Positions 1-9,158 of a stretch of 64,000 nucleotides of DNA are shown one piece after another. Numbering within the stretch: the stretch's first letter is position 1; every line of letters starts with the position of its first letter. The notes under the pieces are model-generated. The model was not told the DNA's origin and searched no databases. It worked only from the letters and a program-made list of their open reading frames with translations. The DNA comes from Paraburkholderia sp. PGU19 (GTDB taxonomy: Bacteria; Pseudomonadota; Gammaproteobacteria; Burkholderiales; Burkholderiaceae): the NCBI RefSeq assembly GCF_013426915.1, contig NZ_AP023181.1, positions 1,550,001 to 1,614,000 of the forward strand. Reading direction: 5' to 3'. Position numbers and translations under genes: made by a program.

Positions 1-395
1 ACGGCTTCTTCCATATCACGCAGCTCGCCATCGCCGAGATGGAAAAGAACAAGAGCGGCCACGTCCTGCAGATCTCGACGAGCCTCGTCGATCACGCAAT
101 CTCCGGTGTGCCGTCGGTTCTCGCGTCGCTGACCAAGGGCGGCCTGAATGCCGCAACGAAGTCGCTCGCCATCGAATACGCAAAGTCGGGCATCCGCGCG
201 AACGCCGTTTCGCCCGGCATCATCAAGTCGCCGATGCACGCGCCTGAAACGCACGAAGCGCTGGGTTCGCTGCACCCTGTCGGCCACATGGGCGAGATGA
301 GCGACATCGTCAATGCAGTGCTGTATCTCGATTCGGCGTCGTTCGTTACGGGTGAGATCCTGCACGTCGACGGCGGCCAGAGCGCAGGCCACTAA
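1..395 (+). CDS. SDR family oxidoreductase, C-terminal part (cut by window start)
   Basis: The frame is open from base 3 to the stop, giving about 130 C-terminal residues of a classical short-chain dehydrogenase/reductase; the N-terminal NAD(P)-binding motif lies outside the window. Visible family marks are the active-site helix region (LASLTKGGLNAATKSLA), the RANAVSPGIIKSPMH segment that follows it and the VTGEILHVDGGQ end. Odd: four residues before the conserved Lys there is Ala instead of the catalytic Tyr of YxxxK, so a normal SDR proton relay is not expected. The substrate is unknown. The tautomerase gene 67 bp downstream on the same strand suggests co-transcription. Confidence 0.85.
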   Translation, partial: GFFHITQLAIAEMEKNKSGHVLQISTSLVDHAISGVPSVLASLTKGGLNAATKSLAIEYAKSGIRANAVSPGIIKSPMHAPETHEALGSLHPVGHMGEMSDIVNAVLYLDSASFVTGEILHVDGGQSAGH

Positions 396-462
396 GCACG
401 CCACTAAGCACGGCCGGGCGCCGCCAACGGCGCCTGTCCCACACGACACTACGGAGATTCTG

Positions 463-699
463 ATGCCTATCGTGACTATTCAGGTTACGCGCGAGGGAAA
501 TACCCCCGGCACGAGCGCAGTAACGCCGGAAGAGAAGGCGCAACTCATCAAGGGAACGAGCGAGTTGCTGTTGAAGGTGTTGAACAAGCCGCTGGAAGCG
601 ACCTTTGTCGTTATTCAGGAAGTCGAGAAGGAAAACTGGGGATGGGGTGGGTTGCCGGTTGACGAGTATCGTCGGCTGAAAGCCGAGAAGAAGGAGTGA
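463..699 (+). CDS. 4-oxalocrotonate tautomerase family protein
   Basis: 78 residues beginning MPIVTIQV, so Pro2, the catalytic base of the tautomerase superfamily once Met1 is removed, is present. The conserved GWGGLPVDEY segment near the C-terminus is typical of the small tautomerases. The ATG at 463 was chosen over an upstream in-frame start because it sets Pro2 correctly and has GGAG 7 bases upstream. It follows the SDR gene on the same strand. Family members catalyse keto-enol tautomerisation, often in aromatic catabolism. The real substrate cannot be read from the sequence. Confidence 0.9.
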   Translation: MPIVTIQVTREGNTPGTSAVTPEEKAQLIKGTSELLLKVLNKPLEATFVVIQEVEKENWGWGGLPVDEYRRLKAEKKE

Positions 700-910
700 G
701 TGCGGGGACCGCTTTGGCGCCTTCGCGGCGCGGGCGGTTTCGATTTGAGCCTTCGCGGGGCGGGTGTTGCCGGGCGGTGTTTTTGCCTTTGCTGTGGCAT
801 CCGGTTTGAGCGTTCGCGGCGCGGGTGTTGTCGGGCGGTGTTTTCGCCTTTGCGTTGGCATCCGCGATTTGTTATCTAGCTTCACGCGTCGCCCCTGTGC
901 GGGGCGGCAC

Positions 911-942
911 CTACTTTTCTTTGCCGCCGCAAAGAAAAGTAG
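911..942. repeat. 14-bp perfect stem-loop, left arm of the palindrome
   Basis: CTACTTTTCTTTGC at 911-924 is exactly complementary to 929-942 across a 4-base loop. The same stem recurs at 1425-1458. It lacks a terminator-like T tract. Confidence 0.85.
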
Positions 943-1424
943 GGGCAAAAGAAAGCGGCTAACACCGCCAGTTCTTGTGTTTGCCTGAGGGCCCCCAACG
1001 GTTCTTACGCTTCACACGGCAACACGCTTGCTCATGTTCGTTGCCAACGTTCTTAATAGGCGCCTCACCCGCTCCATGTGCCCGCGTCGCGGCACGCCGC
1101 GCCAGATAGTCCGCCGCCGCCCAGGTGGCAAACTGTGTGTCGGCTTTCGCGCCCTACGCGCATCACTCCGGACTGAAAAGCAAGATTGGTGTTTCTGGTA
1201 AGAACGCTAACCTGTGCGGTGCGACAACCTACACACCGTTTGCCACCTGGGCGGCACATACCATCCGCTGCCGCTAGCCTTTGTGCAGGTGTTTGAAGTG
1301 GGTGAGGCGCTTATTCAGCGCGTTGGCAACGCAGACGAACAAGGACGTTGCCGTGTGAGGCGTAAGACCCTTTGGGGGCCCTCAGGCAAGAAGAAATGTT
1401 GGCGGTGTTAGCCGCTTTCTTTTG

Positions 1425-1458
1425 CCTACTTTTCTTTGCGGCGGCAAAGAAAAGTAGG
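1425..1458. repeat. 15-bp perfect stem-loop, right arm of the palindrome
   Basis: CCTACTTTTCTTTGC at 1425-1439 pairs with 1444-1458 across a 4-base loop. It is the counterpart of the stem at 911-942, with one extra base pair and a different loop, so stem sequence is conserved while the loop is not. Confidence 0.85.
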
Positions 1459-1684
1459 TGCCGCCCCGCACAGGGGCGACGCCTAAAGCACGAAGGCAAA
1501 TCGCGGATGCCAGCGCAAAGGCCCAAACACCAAACGGCGACGCCTGAACCACGAAGGCAACACGCGGATGCCAGTGCAAACGCAAAAAAACCAACCCGGC
1601 CGCGCCACGAAGAGCCAAAACGCAGATGCCAACGCAAAGGCCAAAACACCGCCCGGCAACGCCCGCGCCTCGAAGGCTCAAACC

Positions 1685-2347
1685 TTATGGCTCCCGACGA
1701 GCCTTCCCACGCCGCCACTCGAGAATGTTACTGACCGACTCCTCCCTACGCCCCGGCACGACCTCAATCCGTGCACCAGCCTGAATAAACCCCGTCTGCA
1801 AAACGCTCAGATACACACCAGCAAATCCACTCAGATACATATGCTTGACAGCTTTCCTGTACCCCATCGCCGCATTGAGCTTGAAACAGGGACTACGCGG
1901 CGCTTCCACCCGTAACCTGACCTGATCGATCACGAGCGTATCGCCAACCCAAAGGTCCGATTCCAGCAGGCCTTGCGTCGTCAGATTCTCGCCGAGCATG
2001 CCGAATGCCAATGGCTCGCCCGCATCGGGCAGATCGGCTTCGATGCGCCGCTGCCGCCACCATGCATAGTGTTCGAACGGATAGAGATAAACGGCCTTGT
2101 CGAGGCCCCCGTGAACGCTGAGGTCCGCTTGCTCGTCGCCCACAAGCCCGAGCTTCTTCACTTCGACCACCGCGCCTTGGCTCGCGCTGCTCACCGAACG
2201 CTTGCGGATCGCCGACTCGACGGTCAAACCTTCGGACGCGAGCCCGACGTCGAGCGGCTCGCATACGCCGATGTTGATCGAAAGCAGCCTCGCGCCGCTT
2301 AGCCGCGCGGTGCTGCCGCTTTCTGCATGCGTCGTCGGTTCATCCAT
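1685..2347 (-). CDS. MOSC domain-containing protein (YiiM-like)
   Basis: 220 residues with the MOSC (molybdenum cofactor sulfurase C-terminal) pattern: VGDEQADLSVHGGLDKAVY, the LGENLTTQGLLESDLWVGD segment and an APRSPCFKLNAAMG block that holds the conserved cysteine. Stand-alone MOSC proteins are thought to handle sulfur or molybdenum cofactor; YiiM-type members can reduce N-hydroxylated compounds. The C-terminus has the 3-alpha-like tail of YiiM. It lies 27 bp downstream of the nitronate monooxygenase gene on the same strand, so a two-gene operon is likely. A second, unrelated MOSC protein is encoded at 37876-38379. Confidence 0.88.
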   Translation of the reverse strand: MDEPTTHAESGSTARLSGARLLSINIGVCEPLDVGLASEGLTVESAIRKRSVSSASQGAVVEVKKLGLVGDEQADLSVHGGLDKAVYLYPFEHYAWWRQRRIEADLPDAGEPLAFGMLGENLTTQGLLESDLWVGDTLVIDQVRLRVEAPRSPCFKLNAAMGYRKAVKHMYLSGFAGVYLSVLQTGFIQAGARIEVVPGRREESVSNILEWRRGKARREP

Positions 2348-2374
2348 CGGGTGGCCGTTGTTTTTCTCTTTGGG

Positions 2375-3475
2375 TCAACGGGCGAACTGCTGCAATCGAC
2401 GGATCGCTTCGTCGAGTTCCGCATCGAGCCGCGCGACGAGTTCCGCAGCAGGCAGCGAACGCGTCAGCGCCGCCGCCTGACCGGCCCATTGCGCGCCGAA
2501 GCCGAACTCGCCCTGCGCTTTCGCGGCGGCGTGCAGCGCCTTGCCTGCGTCGTAGGTCACGGGGTAATCCGGCGTAGCGGGACGATCGGCAGCGCGGCCC
2601 AGTTCGGTGAAGCGGTTGACCATGCTGCGAGCCTGACGGCCCGAAATCGCCGACGTCATCGTGGTGTGAAGCGCGGCATCGCCGAGGATCGCGCGACGGT
2701 AGCCGTCGTCGATCGACGTCTCCGGGCACGGCACGAACGCCGTTCCGAGTTGCGCGGCCTGCGCGCCGAGCGCGAGCGCCGCGGCAATGCCGGCGCCGTC
2801 CATGATGCCGCCCGCGGCGATAACGGGCAGATCGAATTTCTCCACGAGAAGACGCGTAAGCGCGAACGTGCCGAGGCCCTCATCGAAGGCTTGTGGGTCG
2901 AACATGCCGCGATGGCCGCCCGCTTCGACGCCCTGCGCGACGATCGCATCGACGCCCGCATCGACCACCTGCAGCGCTTCGTCCAGATTCGTTGCCGACG
3001 CCAGCAGCGTGATGCCCGCCTCCTTCAGCGCCTTGATGACTTCTTTCGACGGCAGGCCGAAATGGAAGCTCACGATGGCCGGCTTTTCCTCGACGAACAC
3101 GTCGAGCATCGCCCTGTCCTCGACAAAGCTCGTGTAGATTTCGGCGAGTTTTTCAGGCGCGCTCGCGCCGTACTTCGCGAACTGCGGCGCGAGCCACGTC
3201 AGCCATTCCTGTTCGACTTTCGCATTGGCCGTGGCAGGCTCGTGGCAAAAGACGTTGATGTTGAACGGCGCGCTCGTCAACGCGCGCGTGTCGCGGATCG
3301 TCTTGCGCGCCGCGTCGGCTTTCATCGCGCCCACGCCGAGCGAGCCGAGGCCGCCCGCATTGGATACGGCGGCCGCTAGCGCCGGTGTGCTGACGCCAGC
3401 CATCGGCGCCTGAATGATCGGCTTGCTGATGCCCAGCAAACTCAAGAGCGGCTTGCCTTCGGAACGAGTGCTCAT
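2375..3475 (-). CDS. Nitronate monooxygenase / 2-nitropropane dioxygenase-type FMN enzyme
   Basis: 366 residues forming an FMN-binding TIM barrel. Motif [10 protein letters not shown] near residues 22-31, the [14 protein letters not shown] stretch, and [12 protein letters not shown] around the phosphate-binding loop match class I nitronate monooxygenases, which oxidise the toxic nitronate propionate-3-nitronate. The length is normal for the family. Start ATG at 3475; the MOSC gene follows at 27 bp. Related NAD(P)H-quinone reductases share the fold, so the exact substrate is inferred. Confidence 0.88.
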   Translation of the reverse strand: MSTRSEGKPLLSLLGISKPIIQAPMAGVSTPALAAAVSNAGGLGSLGVGAMKADAARKTIRDTRALTSAPFNINVFCHEPATANAKVEQEWLTWLAPQFAKYGASAPEKLAEIYTSFVEDRAMLDVFVEEKPAIVSFHFGLPSKEVIKALKEAGITLLASATNLDEALQVVDAGVDAIVAQGVEAGGHRGMFDPQAFDEGLGTFALTRLLVEKFDLPVIAAGGIMDGAGIAAALALGAQAAQLGTAFVPCPETSIDDGYRRAILGDAALHTTMTSAISGRQARSMVNRFTELGRAADRPATPDYPVTYDAGKALHAAAKAQGEFGFGAQWAGQAAALTRSLPAAELVARLDAELDEAIRRLQQFAR

Positions 3476-3701
3476 GTCATGTCCTCATGAAAACGGTTAG
3501 CGCATGGACGCGGTCCGCAACCGGAAACAGGACGAGCGCTCAACAGCCGCCTCGCCCCAATTGCAAACGCTCTCGCCATGCTATCTATATCCCAGATCAT
3601 CTTTTTCAGCGGACGATGGGTCAACCATTAAGCGGGCAATTCACTCTTGAGTGCTGGGAACAGGTGAAAGGCGCGGCGAAACTCCGCGCCCATCCCACGC
3701 C

Positions 3702-4451
3702 TCAGCCGGGCAACGGCTCGTTGGCAAACGCGTTCAGTTCGCGCACGAGGCTCGACGCCGCCAGCCGCACCAGCTCACCGCCCTTTTCCGGCGATGCCTG
3801 AGCCGGGTCCGATCCCATGCGGCCATCCGGATAGCGCGCGCGGAAATCCAGCGCTTCCCGGATCGGGCCGGACGGCGCGATCTTCGGCGAGTAGTCGGCG
3901 GATTTGATCGCGTCCGGGAAGGCCCACTGCGTGATCGCGATTTCAGACGGCGTGGCGTGAACGCCGTGCCCTTCCGGGAACTGCTTGCGCGCGAGTTCAC
4001 CGACTCCTTCCAGATCCCACCAGTTGGCCAGCTTCATCGCGAAACCTGCGCGGCGCTTCGCGAAGCTCGCTTCGACATAGACCTCCGAAAACGCCGCCTC
4101 GATCGATGCGATGTTGCCGCCGTGGCCGTTCAGAAACAGAATCTTTTCGAAGCCATGCGCAGCCAGTGAGCGGATCCAGTCGCCAATGGCAGCGATGAAC
4201 GTGGACGGCCGCAGCGAAATCGTGCCCGGAAAGCCGAGGTGATGCTGCGCCATGCCGATGTTGAACGTCGGCGCGACGAGGATATCGGCGGACTTTTCCG
4301 CTTCACGCGCGATGATCTCCGGGCACAGCCAGTCAGTGCCGAGCAGGCCCGTCGGTCCATGCTGCTCGTTCGAGCCGATGGGCACGACGATCGCGCGGCT
4401 TCGTGTCAGGTATTGCTCGATCTCGGCCCAAGTCGAAAGATGTAAAAGCAT
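3702..4451 (-). CDS. Creatininase family amidohydrolase
   Basis: 249 residues. Metal-binding motifs of the creatininase family are visible in order: VPIGSNEQHGP (Glu and His ligands), GTDW (Asp), LNGHGGN, and GVHATPSEIA with the late Glu. Members hydrolyse creatinine or other cyclic/linear amides, or mature modified peptides (MftE). The ATG at 4451 was chosen because AGGAGT lies 6 bases upstream and the family alignment begins there; longer in-frame extensions to 4595 look non-coding. It is divergent from the acetamidase/formamidase gene, with which it shares a ~400-bp control region, so both probably serve one amide-degradation pathway. Confidence 0.88.
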   Translation of the reverse strand: MLLHLSTWAEIEQYLTRSRAIVVPIGSNEQHGPTGLLGTDWLCPEIIAREAEKSADILVAPTFNIGMAQHHLGFPGTISLRPSTFIAAIGDWIRSLAAHGFEKILFLNGHGGNIASIEAAFSEVYVEASFAKRRAGFAMKLANWWDLEGVGELARKQFPEGHGVHATPSEIAITQWAFPDAIKSADYSPKIAPSGPIREALDFRARYPDGRMGSDPAQASPEKGGELVRLAASSLVRELNAFANEPLPG

Positions 4452-4736
4452 TGAAACTCCTGTTGTTTCTGCCTCGCACCGCACGCGGCGTGGCGCGTTG
4501 ATCGTGGGAAATCCGGGGTCCGCCGCCGCAGGCACGGGCGGCAAACCCTGATCCGCACAAGCGTACAGGCAAATCGCCGCCCTCACCAACAGCAACTAGG
4601 TTCACGACTCGTTGTCCGCAAGGCAACGACGTCACGTGAGCTGACTATTGTCCAGTAGGCACCAATCCGGAAGATCGATTCCACACAGGAAAATGCCACG
4701 TACATGCGCGACGGCGCGGCGTATTCGCCGAATAAC

Positions 4737-4818
4737 TCGCATGCGATTTTATCGCACTGGATTGACACGGAGCAAACTCCGAGTATGATCCGACTCGCAC
4801 GCTTTAATCGCATGCGAT
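4737..4818. promoter_or_regulatory. Twin palindromic operators TCGCATGCGA flanking the amidase promoter
   Basis: Two perfect TCGCATGCGA palindromes lie at 4737-4746 and 4808-4817 (the second extends to a 12-bp palindrome, 4807-4818). Centre-to-centre spacing is 71 bp, about seven helical turns, and they bracket the promoter at 4762-4789. This geometry suits a repressor that loops DNA. Which regulator binds is unknown; the two LysR genes downstream are candidates, but the symmetry looks more like a GntR/FadR- or TetR-type site. The rest of the 4452-4852 gap shows no gene. Confidence 0.6.
4762..4789 (+). promoter_or_regulatory. Sigma-70 promoter of the acetamidase gene
   Basis: A consensus -35 TTGACA (4762-4767) and -10 TATGAT (4784-4789) are separated by 16 bp. 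Transcription would start near 4796, leaving a leader of about 57 bases that contains the second operator palindrome. Confidence 0.7.
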
Positions 4819-4852
4819 CTATATCGCGCCCCACTTTCAGCAGGAGACGAAA

Positions 4853-6205
4853 TTGACGACCACGACCGCCCACTCCGCCACAAAGACCGACGCCCAGACC
4901 GACAAAACACCCGTGAACCGGCTTCGCGTCGAATCCTATACAAACGGCATTCTCGGCCCGAGCCAGGCAATGCTCGGACCGCTCGCCGACGGCGGCACGC
5001 TGATCGCAGGCACGCCGCCCGGCTGCTGGGGGCCGATGATCACGCCCGCGTTCCAGGGCGGTCATGAAGTCACGCAGCCCGTCGCCATCGAAGGCGCGGA
5101 GGTCGGCGACGCCGTCGCGCTGAAAATCCAGCGCATGCGCGTGACGTCGCATGCCACGTCGTCCGGCGTGATGCAGTTCGTCGAAGGGCGCTATCACGGC
5201 GATCCGTTCGTCGCCAAGTTCTGCGCGTCGTGCGGCACCGAGCACCCGGCCAGCCACGTGGAAGGCATCGGCCCCGAGGCGATTCGCTGTGACCATTGCG
5301 GCGCGGAGGTCAGCGCGTTCCAGTTCAAACACGGCTACGTCATCGTGCTCGACCAGGAAAACGGCGTGAGCCTCACGGTGAGCCAGGAAGTCGGCGACCG
5401 GCTCGCGGGCAACGCATCGGCTATGTCCGCGCTGCCCGAACTGGCCGCGCAGCATTCGATCCTTTCGCTGGCGCGCGCCGACATGCCCGGCCTCGCCGCG
5501 CATATGCGGCCGTTCCTCGGCAACATCGGCACGACGCCTTCGCGCGATCTGCCCGATTCGCACAACTGCGCGGACTTCGGACAATATCTGGTCGGCGCGC
5601 CGCACCGCTTCAACATGACGACGGAAGAGCTGCACAGCGCGAAGACGGACGGCCACATGGACACGAACTCGGTGCGCGAAGGCTGCATCGTGATTTGCCC
5701 CGTGAAAGTGCCGGGCGCAGGCGTCTATCTCGGCGACATGCACGCGCAGCAGGGCAACGGCGAGATCGCCGGGCACGCAACGGATGTATCGGGCGAAACC
5801 GAACTCAGCGTCGAGGTCATCAAGAACCTGACGCTCGAAGGACCGATCCTGCTGCAGAATCTCGACGACCTGCCGCCGATGGCGCGTCCGATGAACGCCG
5901 ACCAGCGCAAGAAGGTCGCTGAACTCGGCGCGCGCTGGGGCCAGCATCACATCGAAGAAAATGGGCCCGTGACGTTTATCGGCAGCGGCGTCAACCTCAA
6001 CGTAGCGACCGAAAACGGACTTCGCCGCGCCGCCGCCGTGACCGGTCTGAGCTACGAGGAAGTGCTCAATCGCGCGACGATCGCCGGTTCGATCGAGATC
6101 AGCCGCTTGCCCGGCACGGTGCGTGTGACCATCCTGTGCCCGCTGGAAATTCTCGATCGGATCGGCATTGGGCATCTGGTCCGCGAGAAGTATCAGTTGG
6201 CTTGA
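4853..6205 (+). CDS. Acetamidase/formamidase family protein
   Basis: 450 residues of the FmdA/AmdA family, which hydrolyses formamide, acetamide or related short amides to ammonia and the acid. The signature GDMHAQQGNGEIAGHATDV is intact. Residues C124/C127 and C146/C149 (CASC, CDHC) form a zinc-ribbon-like insert. The start is a TTG at 4853 preceded by AGGAGA, supported by the leader geometry; no good ATG exists upstream. It is divergent from the creatininase gene and preceded by a consensus promoter with two operators. The LysR gene at 6311 follows on the same strand. Confidence 0.92.
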   Translation: MTTTTAHSATKTDAQTDKTPVNRLRVESYTNGILGPSQAMLGPLADGGTLIAGTPPGCWGPMITPAFQGGHEVTQPVAIEGAEVGDAVALKIQRMRVTSHATSSGVMQFVEGRYHGDPFVAKFCASCGTEHPASHVEGIGPEAIRCDHCGAEVSAFQFKHGYVIVLDQENGVSLTVSQEVGDRLAGNASAMSALPELAAQHSILSLARADMPGLAAHMRPFLGNIGTTPSRDLPDSHNCADFGQYLVGAPHRFNMTTEELHSAKTDGHMDTNSVREGCIVICPVKVPGAGVYLGDMHAQQGNGEIAGHATDVSGETELSVEVIKNLTLEGPILLQNLDDLPPMARPMNADQRKKVAELGARWGQHHIEENGPVTFIGSGVNLNVATENGLRRAAAVTGLSYEEVLNRATIAGSIEISRLPGTVRVTILCPLEILDRIGIGHLVREKYQLA

Positions 6206-6310
6206 GACCTGCTATTCTCTGCGGACACGCGGCGCCGTCCCCTGCGCCGCTTCGCGTTGCGCGTCTTGACGGCGCCAACGCGAACGACATCCGCCGATCA
6301 CGGAAAGGAC

Positions 6311-7222
6311 ATGCAGCGTCAATTCGAAGACCTACTTCTTGGCAGCATCGAACTGTTCTGTTTCGCCGCCGAACTGGAAAGCTTCACGTTAGCGGCGACA
6401 GCTGCGAGCGTGACGCCAGCGGCCGTGAGCCGGTCGGTTGCGCGCCTGGAGGAACGGCTCGGCGTGCGGCTTTTCGTGCGCACAACACGGCAGATCAGAC
6501 TCACCGACGCAGGAAGCCGTTACTTCGAGCAATGCCGTCTGGCGCTCGCCCAGCTCGCCGACGCCGAGCGCGAAGCGACGGGGCAGCAGAGCACGCCGTC
6601 AGGCGTGCTGCGCATCAGCATGCCGACGCCGTACAGCCACTATCGCGTGCTGCCGCTGCTCGCGGAATTTCGCAAGCTCTATCCCGACGTCACGGTCGAA
6701 ACGCACCTGAGCAACCGCAACATCGATTTCGCCGACGAAGGCTTCGACCTCGCCATCCGGGGCCGCGCGCCGGACGACTCCGGCCTGATCGCGCGCAAGC
6801 TCGAAGACGCCGAACTCGTGGTCGTCGCTTCGCCCGCCTATCTGAAGTCGGCGGCCAGGCTGGAGACACCCGACGATCTTGTTCACCACGAATGCATTCA
6901 GTTCGCGCTGCCGAGCACGGGACGCAACATTCCGTGGCTGTTCCAGCATGAAGGCGAAGAGCGCGAAATGCCAACGCGCGGCGGCAACAGCACGTCGGGC
7001 GATGTGCTCGCAGGCGCCACACTCGCGCGACACGACGCGGGGCTTTTTCAGACCTATCGGTTCGTCGTCGAAAAAGACCTGAAGGATGGCACGCTGCGCG
7101 AAGTGCTCACGCCGTACGGCGGCCGCACAAGGCCGTTCGTGCTGCTGTATCCGCATGCACGGCATCTGTCGTCGCGCGTGCGCGCCTTCGTCGATTTCCT
7201 CGTCGAAAAGCTCAGAGCCTGA
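6311..7222 (+). CDS. LysR family transcriptional regulator
   Basis: 303 residues. The N-terminal winged HTH (FAAELESFTLAATAASVTPAAVSRSVARLEERLGVRLFVRTTR) occupies about residues 10-65; the rest is a LysR effector domain. ATG 6311 was chosen for its GGAAAGGA ribosome site and because the HTH starts at the usual distance. It follows the acetamidase gene by about 105 bp and is a natural candidate regulator of it. The effector is unknown. Confidence 0.93.
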   Translation: MQRQFEDLLLGSIELFCFAAELESFTLAATAASVTPAAVSRSVARLEERLGVRLFVRTTRQIRLTDAGSRYFEQCRLALAQLADAEREATGQQSTPSGVLRISMPTPYSHYRVLPLLAEFRKLYPDVTVETHLSNRNIDFADEGFDLAIRGRAPDDSGLIARKLEDAELVVVASPAYLKSAARLETPDDLVHHECIQFALPSTGRNIPWLFQHEGEEREMPTRGGNSTSGDVLAGATLARHDAGLFQTYRFVVEKDLKDGTLREVLTPYGGRTRPFVLLYPHARHLSSRVRAFVDFLVEKLRA

Positions 7223-7256
7223 GACGCTCACTCCAGATCTCCTCTCTTTCTCACTC

Positions 7257-8174
7257 ATGCTGCCGAACGTCGATTCGATTGTCGCCCGTCTGCGGCTCAA
7301 GCAACTGCGTCTGCTAATAGCACTCGACGAACACGGCTCGCTGCATCGCGCTGCCGATCAGATGGCGCTCACGCAACCGGGCGCGACCAAGGCGCTGCGC
7401 GAGATCGAAGCGATCTTCGGCGCGACGCTCTTCACGCGCTCGCAACAAGGTATCCAGCCAAACGAGTTGGGGCGCTGCGTGATCCGTTATGCGCGGCTGA
7501 TTCACATGGACGTCGCGCATCTGCGCGAAGAGATGGAAGGCATCCTGCAAGGCTCAGGAGGCCGGCTCGCGGTCGGCGCCATCACGGGTGCCGTGTCGGG
7601 CGTGCTGGTGGATGCGTTGACGCGGCTGCGCGAGCGGCAGCCGACGTTGACCGTGGAAGTTGTCGAAGATACCAGCGCGCGGCTGCTGGCGCTGCTCGAT
7701 CAGGGGCGGCTCGACCTCGCGATCTGCCGCACGACCGTCGCGCAACAACCCGATCACTACGACTATGTCGAACTGAGCGACGAGCCGCTTGCGATCGTCG
7801 CGAGCCCAATGCATCGGCTGGCTAAGGCGCGCAAAGTGAAGCTCGCTGATCTCGCAAAGAGCCGCTGGATCGTCTATCCGAGCATCATGCCGCTGCGCGG
7901 CCTGTTCGAGCGCGAATTCAAGGAAGCGGGACTATCGGTGCCGTCCCATCCTATCGAAACGGCATCGACGATCACCACCGTGCTGATGTTGCAGCGCGAC
8001 CCGACACTGGTTTCGCTGATGCCGCGCGACATGGCGGCGCTGCTTGCCGATCACGGCCTGGCCCGGCTGCTGGCGATCGAAGTGCGCTCGCGCACCGAGC
8101 CATACGGCATCGTGACGCGGCGCGGCTCCGTGCTTTCGCCTGCCGCGCGGCTGATGATCGATGAACTGACGTAG
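7257..8174 (+). CDS. LysR family transcriptional regulator (GbpR/CbbR-like)
   Basis: 305 residues. The HTH (KQLRLLIALDEHGSLHRAADQMALTQPGATKALREIEAIFGATLFTRS) sits at about residues 15-63; the remaining part (RLAVGAITGAVSGVLVDAL, DLAICRTT, IVASPMHRLA) is a periplasmic-binding-protein-like effector domain as in GbpR, a galactose-binding regulator. The gene lies 34 bp downstream of the other LysR gene, so the two may be co-transcribed, which is unusual for LysR genes. The ribosome site before ATG 7257 is weak. Confidence 0.9.
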   Translation: MLPNVDSIVARLRLKQLRLLIALDEHGSLHRAADQMALTQPGATKALREIEAIFGATLFTRSQQGIQPNELGRCVIRYARLIHMDVAHLREEMEGILQGSGGRLAVGAITGAVSGVLVDALTRLRERQPTLTVEVVEDTSARLLALLDQGRLDLAICRTTVAQQPDHYDYVELSDEPLAIVASPMHRLAKARKVKLADLAKSRWIVYPSIMPLRGLFEREFKEAGLSVPSHPIETASTITTVLMLQRDPTLVSLMPRDMAALLADHGLARLLAIEVRSRTEPYGIVTRRGSVLSPAARLMIDELT

Positions 8175-8293
8175 CGCGCGCCGGCGGGCCCGGCTTGCGT
8201 TGCCGTCGTTGCGTGACTAATATCAGTTCATGGCGCGAACTCGCGCATCGTGCGCGAACGACACGCCGAGATCAGACCGGCAGCCCGTCGCAG

Positions 8294-8593
8294 ATGAAAT
8301 CGTACGTCGTACTGCTCGCAGTATGGATGGCCGCGTTCGGCACAGCCGGGGTCTATTCGGCTTACGCGGACGGCCCGGTCATCATCGCGCTCGCCAATCC
8401 GTCTTCCAACTCCGACTCACCCGCGTTCGAACCCGATCATCACGACCGGCACCACTCGGGCACGCCGTCGCCTGCCATCATCCACGGTCCGTCGTATCTT
8501 TCCGCGCTGCGCGAATACGATGTGCGTTCGCTGACGCGCAGGTTCTCATATGGCTCGCCATCGGATTTCAAGCTGAACAACCACGGCGATTGA
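8294..8593 (+). CDS. Small exported hypothetical protein
   Basis: 99 residues. A signal peptide (MKSYVVLLAVWMAAFGTAGVYSAYADG) is followed by a Ser/Pro/His-rich mature part (FEPDHHDRHHSG) without a recognisable domain. ATG 8294 was chosen because the signal peptide starts there. Convergent with the exported protein gene at 8607. Not recognised. Confidence 0.55.
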   Translation: MKSYVVLLAVWMAAFGTAGVYSAYADGPVIIALANPSSNSDSPAFEPDHHDRHHSGTPSPAIIHGPSYLSALREYDVRSLTRRFSYGSPSDFKLNNHGD

Positions 8594-8606
8594 GCCGCGC
8601 GCCCCG

Positions 8607-9029
8607 TCAGCGCACAACGGGCGTTTGCCCGTCGACCTGCTGCAACGACACGCCGACGACATGCTCATGCCAGACGCCGCATTGCGCGATCACAGGCAGC
8701 CACGACTGCCGGTTACGAACGCGTGCGAACGCGCGCATCGACACGGTCGACTCGACCGTTTGCGAACCGTTGTTGCCGGAAAAGAGGCCGCCCTCTTCGT
8801 TGACTTTGGCCTTCAGCACGCGACGGTCCGGTGCGAGGAACATGTCATAACGTGAGGTAGTCCGAATCCAGCGGTCGAGTTCGGCGATGCAGTTGATGAC
8901 GGTGGGACGGACGTGAAGACGCGTGAGGTATGCGTAGTCGTCGGGCACGTCGGTCTGGGATTGCGAAAACGCGCTCGTGCAGAACCAGACGAGACTGAAG
9001 ACGCCCAATAGGGCAGTAAGGCTTTTCAT
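8607..9029 (-). CDS. Hypothetical exported protein
   Basis: 140 residues with a clear signal peptide (MKSLTALLGVFSLVWFCTSAFSQ). The mature part contains two cysteines (VINCIAEL, IAQCGVWHEHVVGV), compatible with one disulfide, and no known motif I can name. The codon use matches its neighbours. The function is unknown. Confidence 0.65.
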   Translation of the reverse strand: MKSLTALLGVFSLVWFCTSAFSQSQTDVPDDYAYLTRLHVRPTVINCIAELDRWIRTTSRYDMFLAPDRRVLKAKVNEEGGLFSGNNGSQTVESTVSMRAFARVRNRQSWLPVIAQCGVWHEHVVGVSLQQVDGQTPVVR

Positions 9030-9158
9030 TAGGAAGCGGTGCCCGGAAGTGCAGATGTGTTGCTAACGTTCAAGGCGCGAGAGTATACCCGCTTCGCCGG
9101 ATGGCTATCGTTTGCGTCGTCTGTGGGCTTTGCGCAGCGCTTCGCCAACGCGGCGCGA

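Larger units (their letters stand above)
743..1690. repeat. Long imperfect inverted repeat with embedded hairpins
   Basis: This gene-free stretch is an imperfect palindrome with arms of roughly 400 bp meeting near 1150-1215. Matching landmarks, in mirror order, are: the CCCAGGTGGCAAAC box (about 1120 and, reversed, 1240), the GGTGAGGCGC/GCGCCTCACC box (about 1060 and 1310), the CGGGGCGGCACC block beside each hairpin, and ~62-bp degenerate units ending in GGCATCC (743-867) with their reverse counterparts (1480-1690). Each arm carries a near-perfect stem-loop (911-942 and 1425-1458). No convincing gene is present. It looks like a dispersed intergenic repeat present in two head-to-head copies. 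Confidence 0.75.

Noticed and set aside
4583-6175. 530-codon minus frame opposite the acetamidase
   Set aside because: Low-complexity Arg/Ala/His composition; shadow of the real gene.
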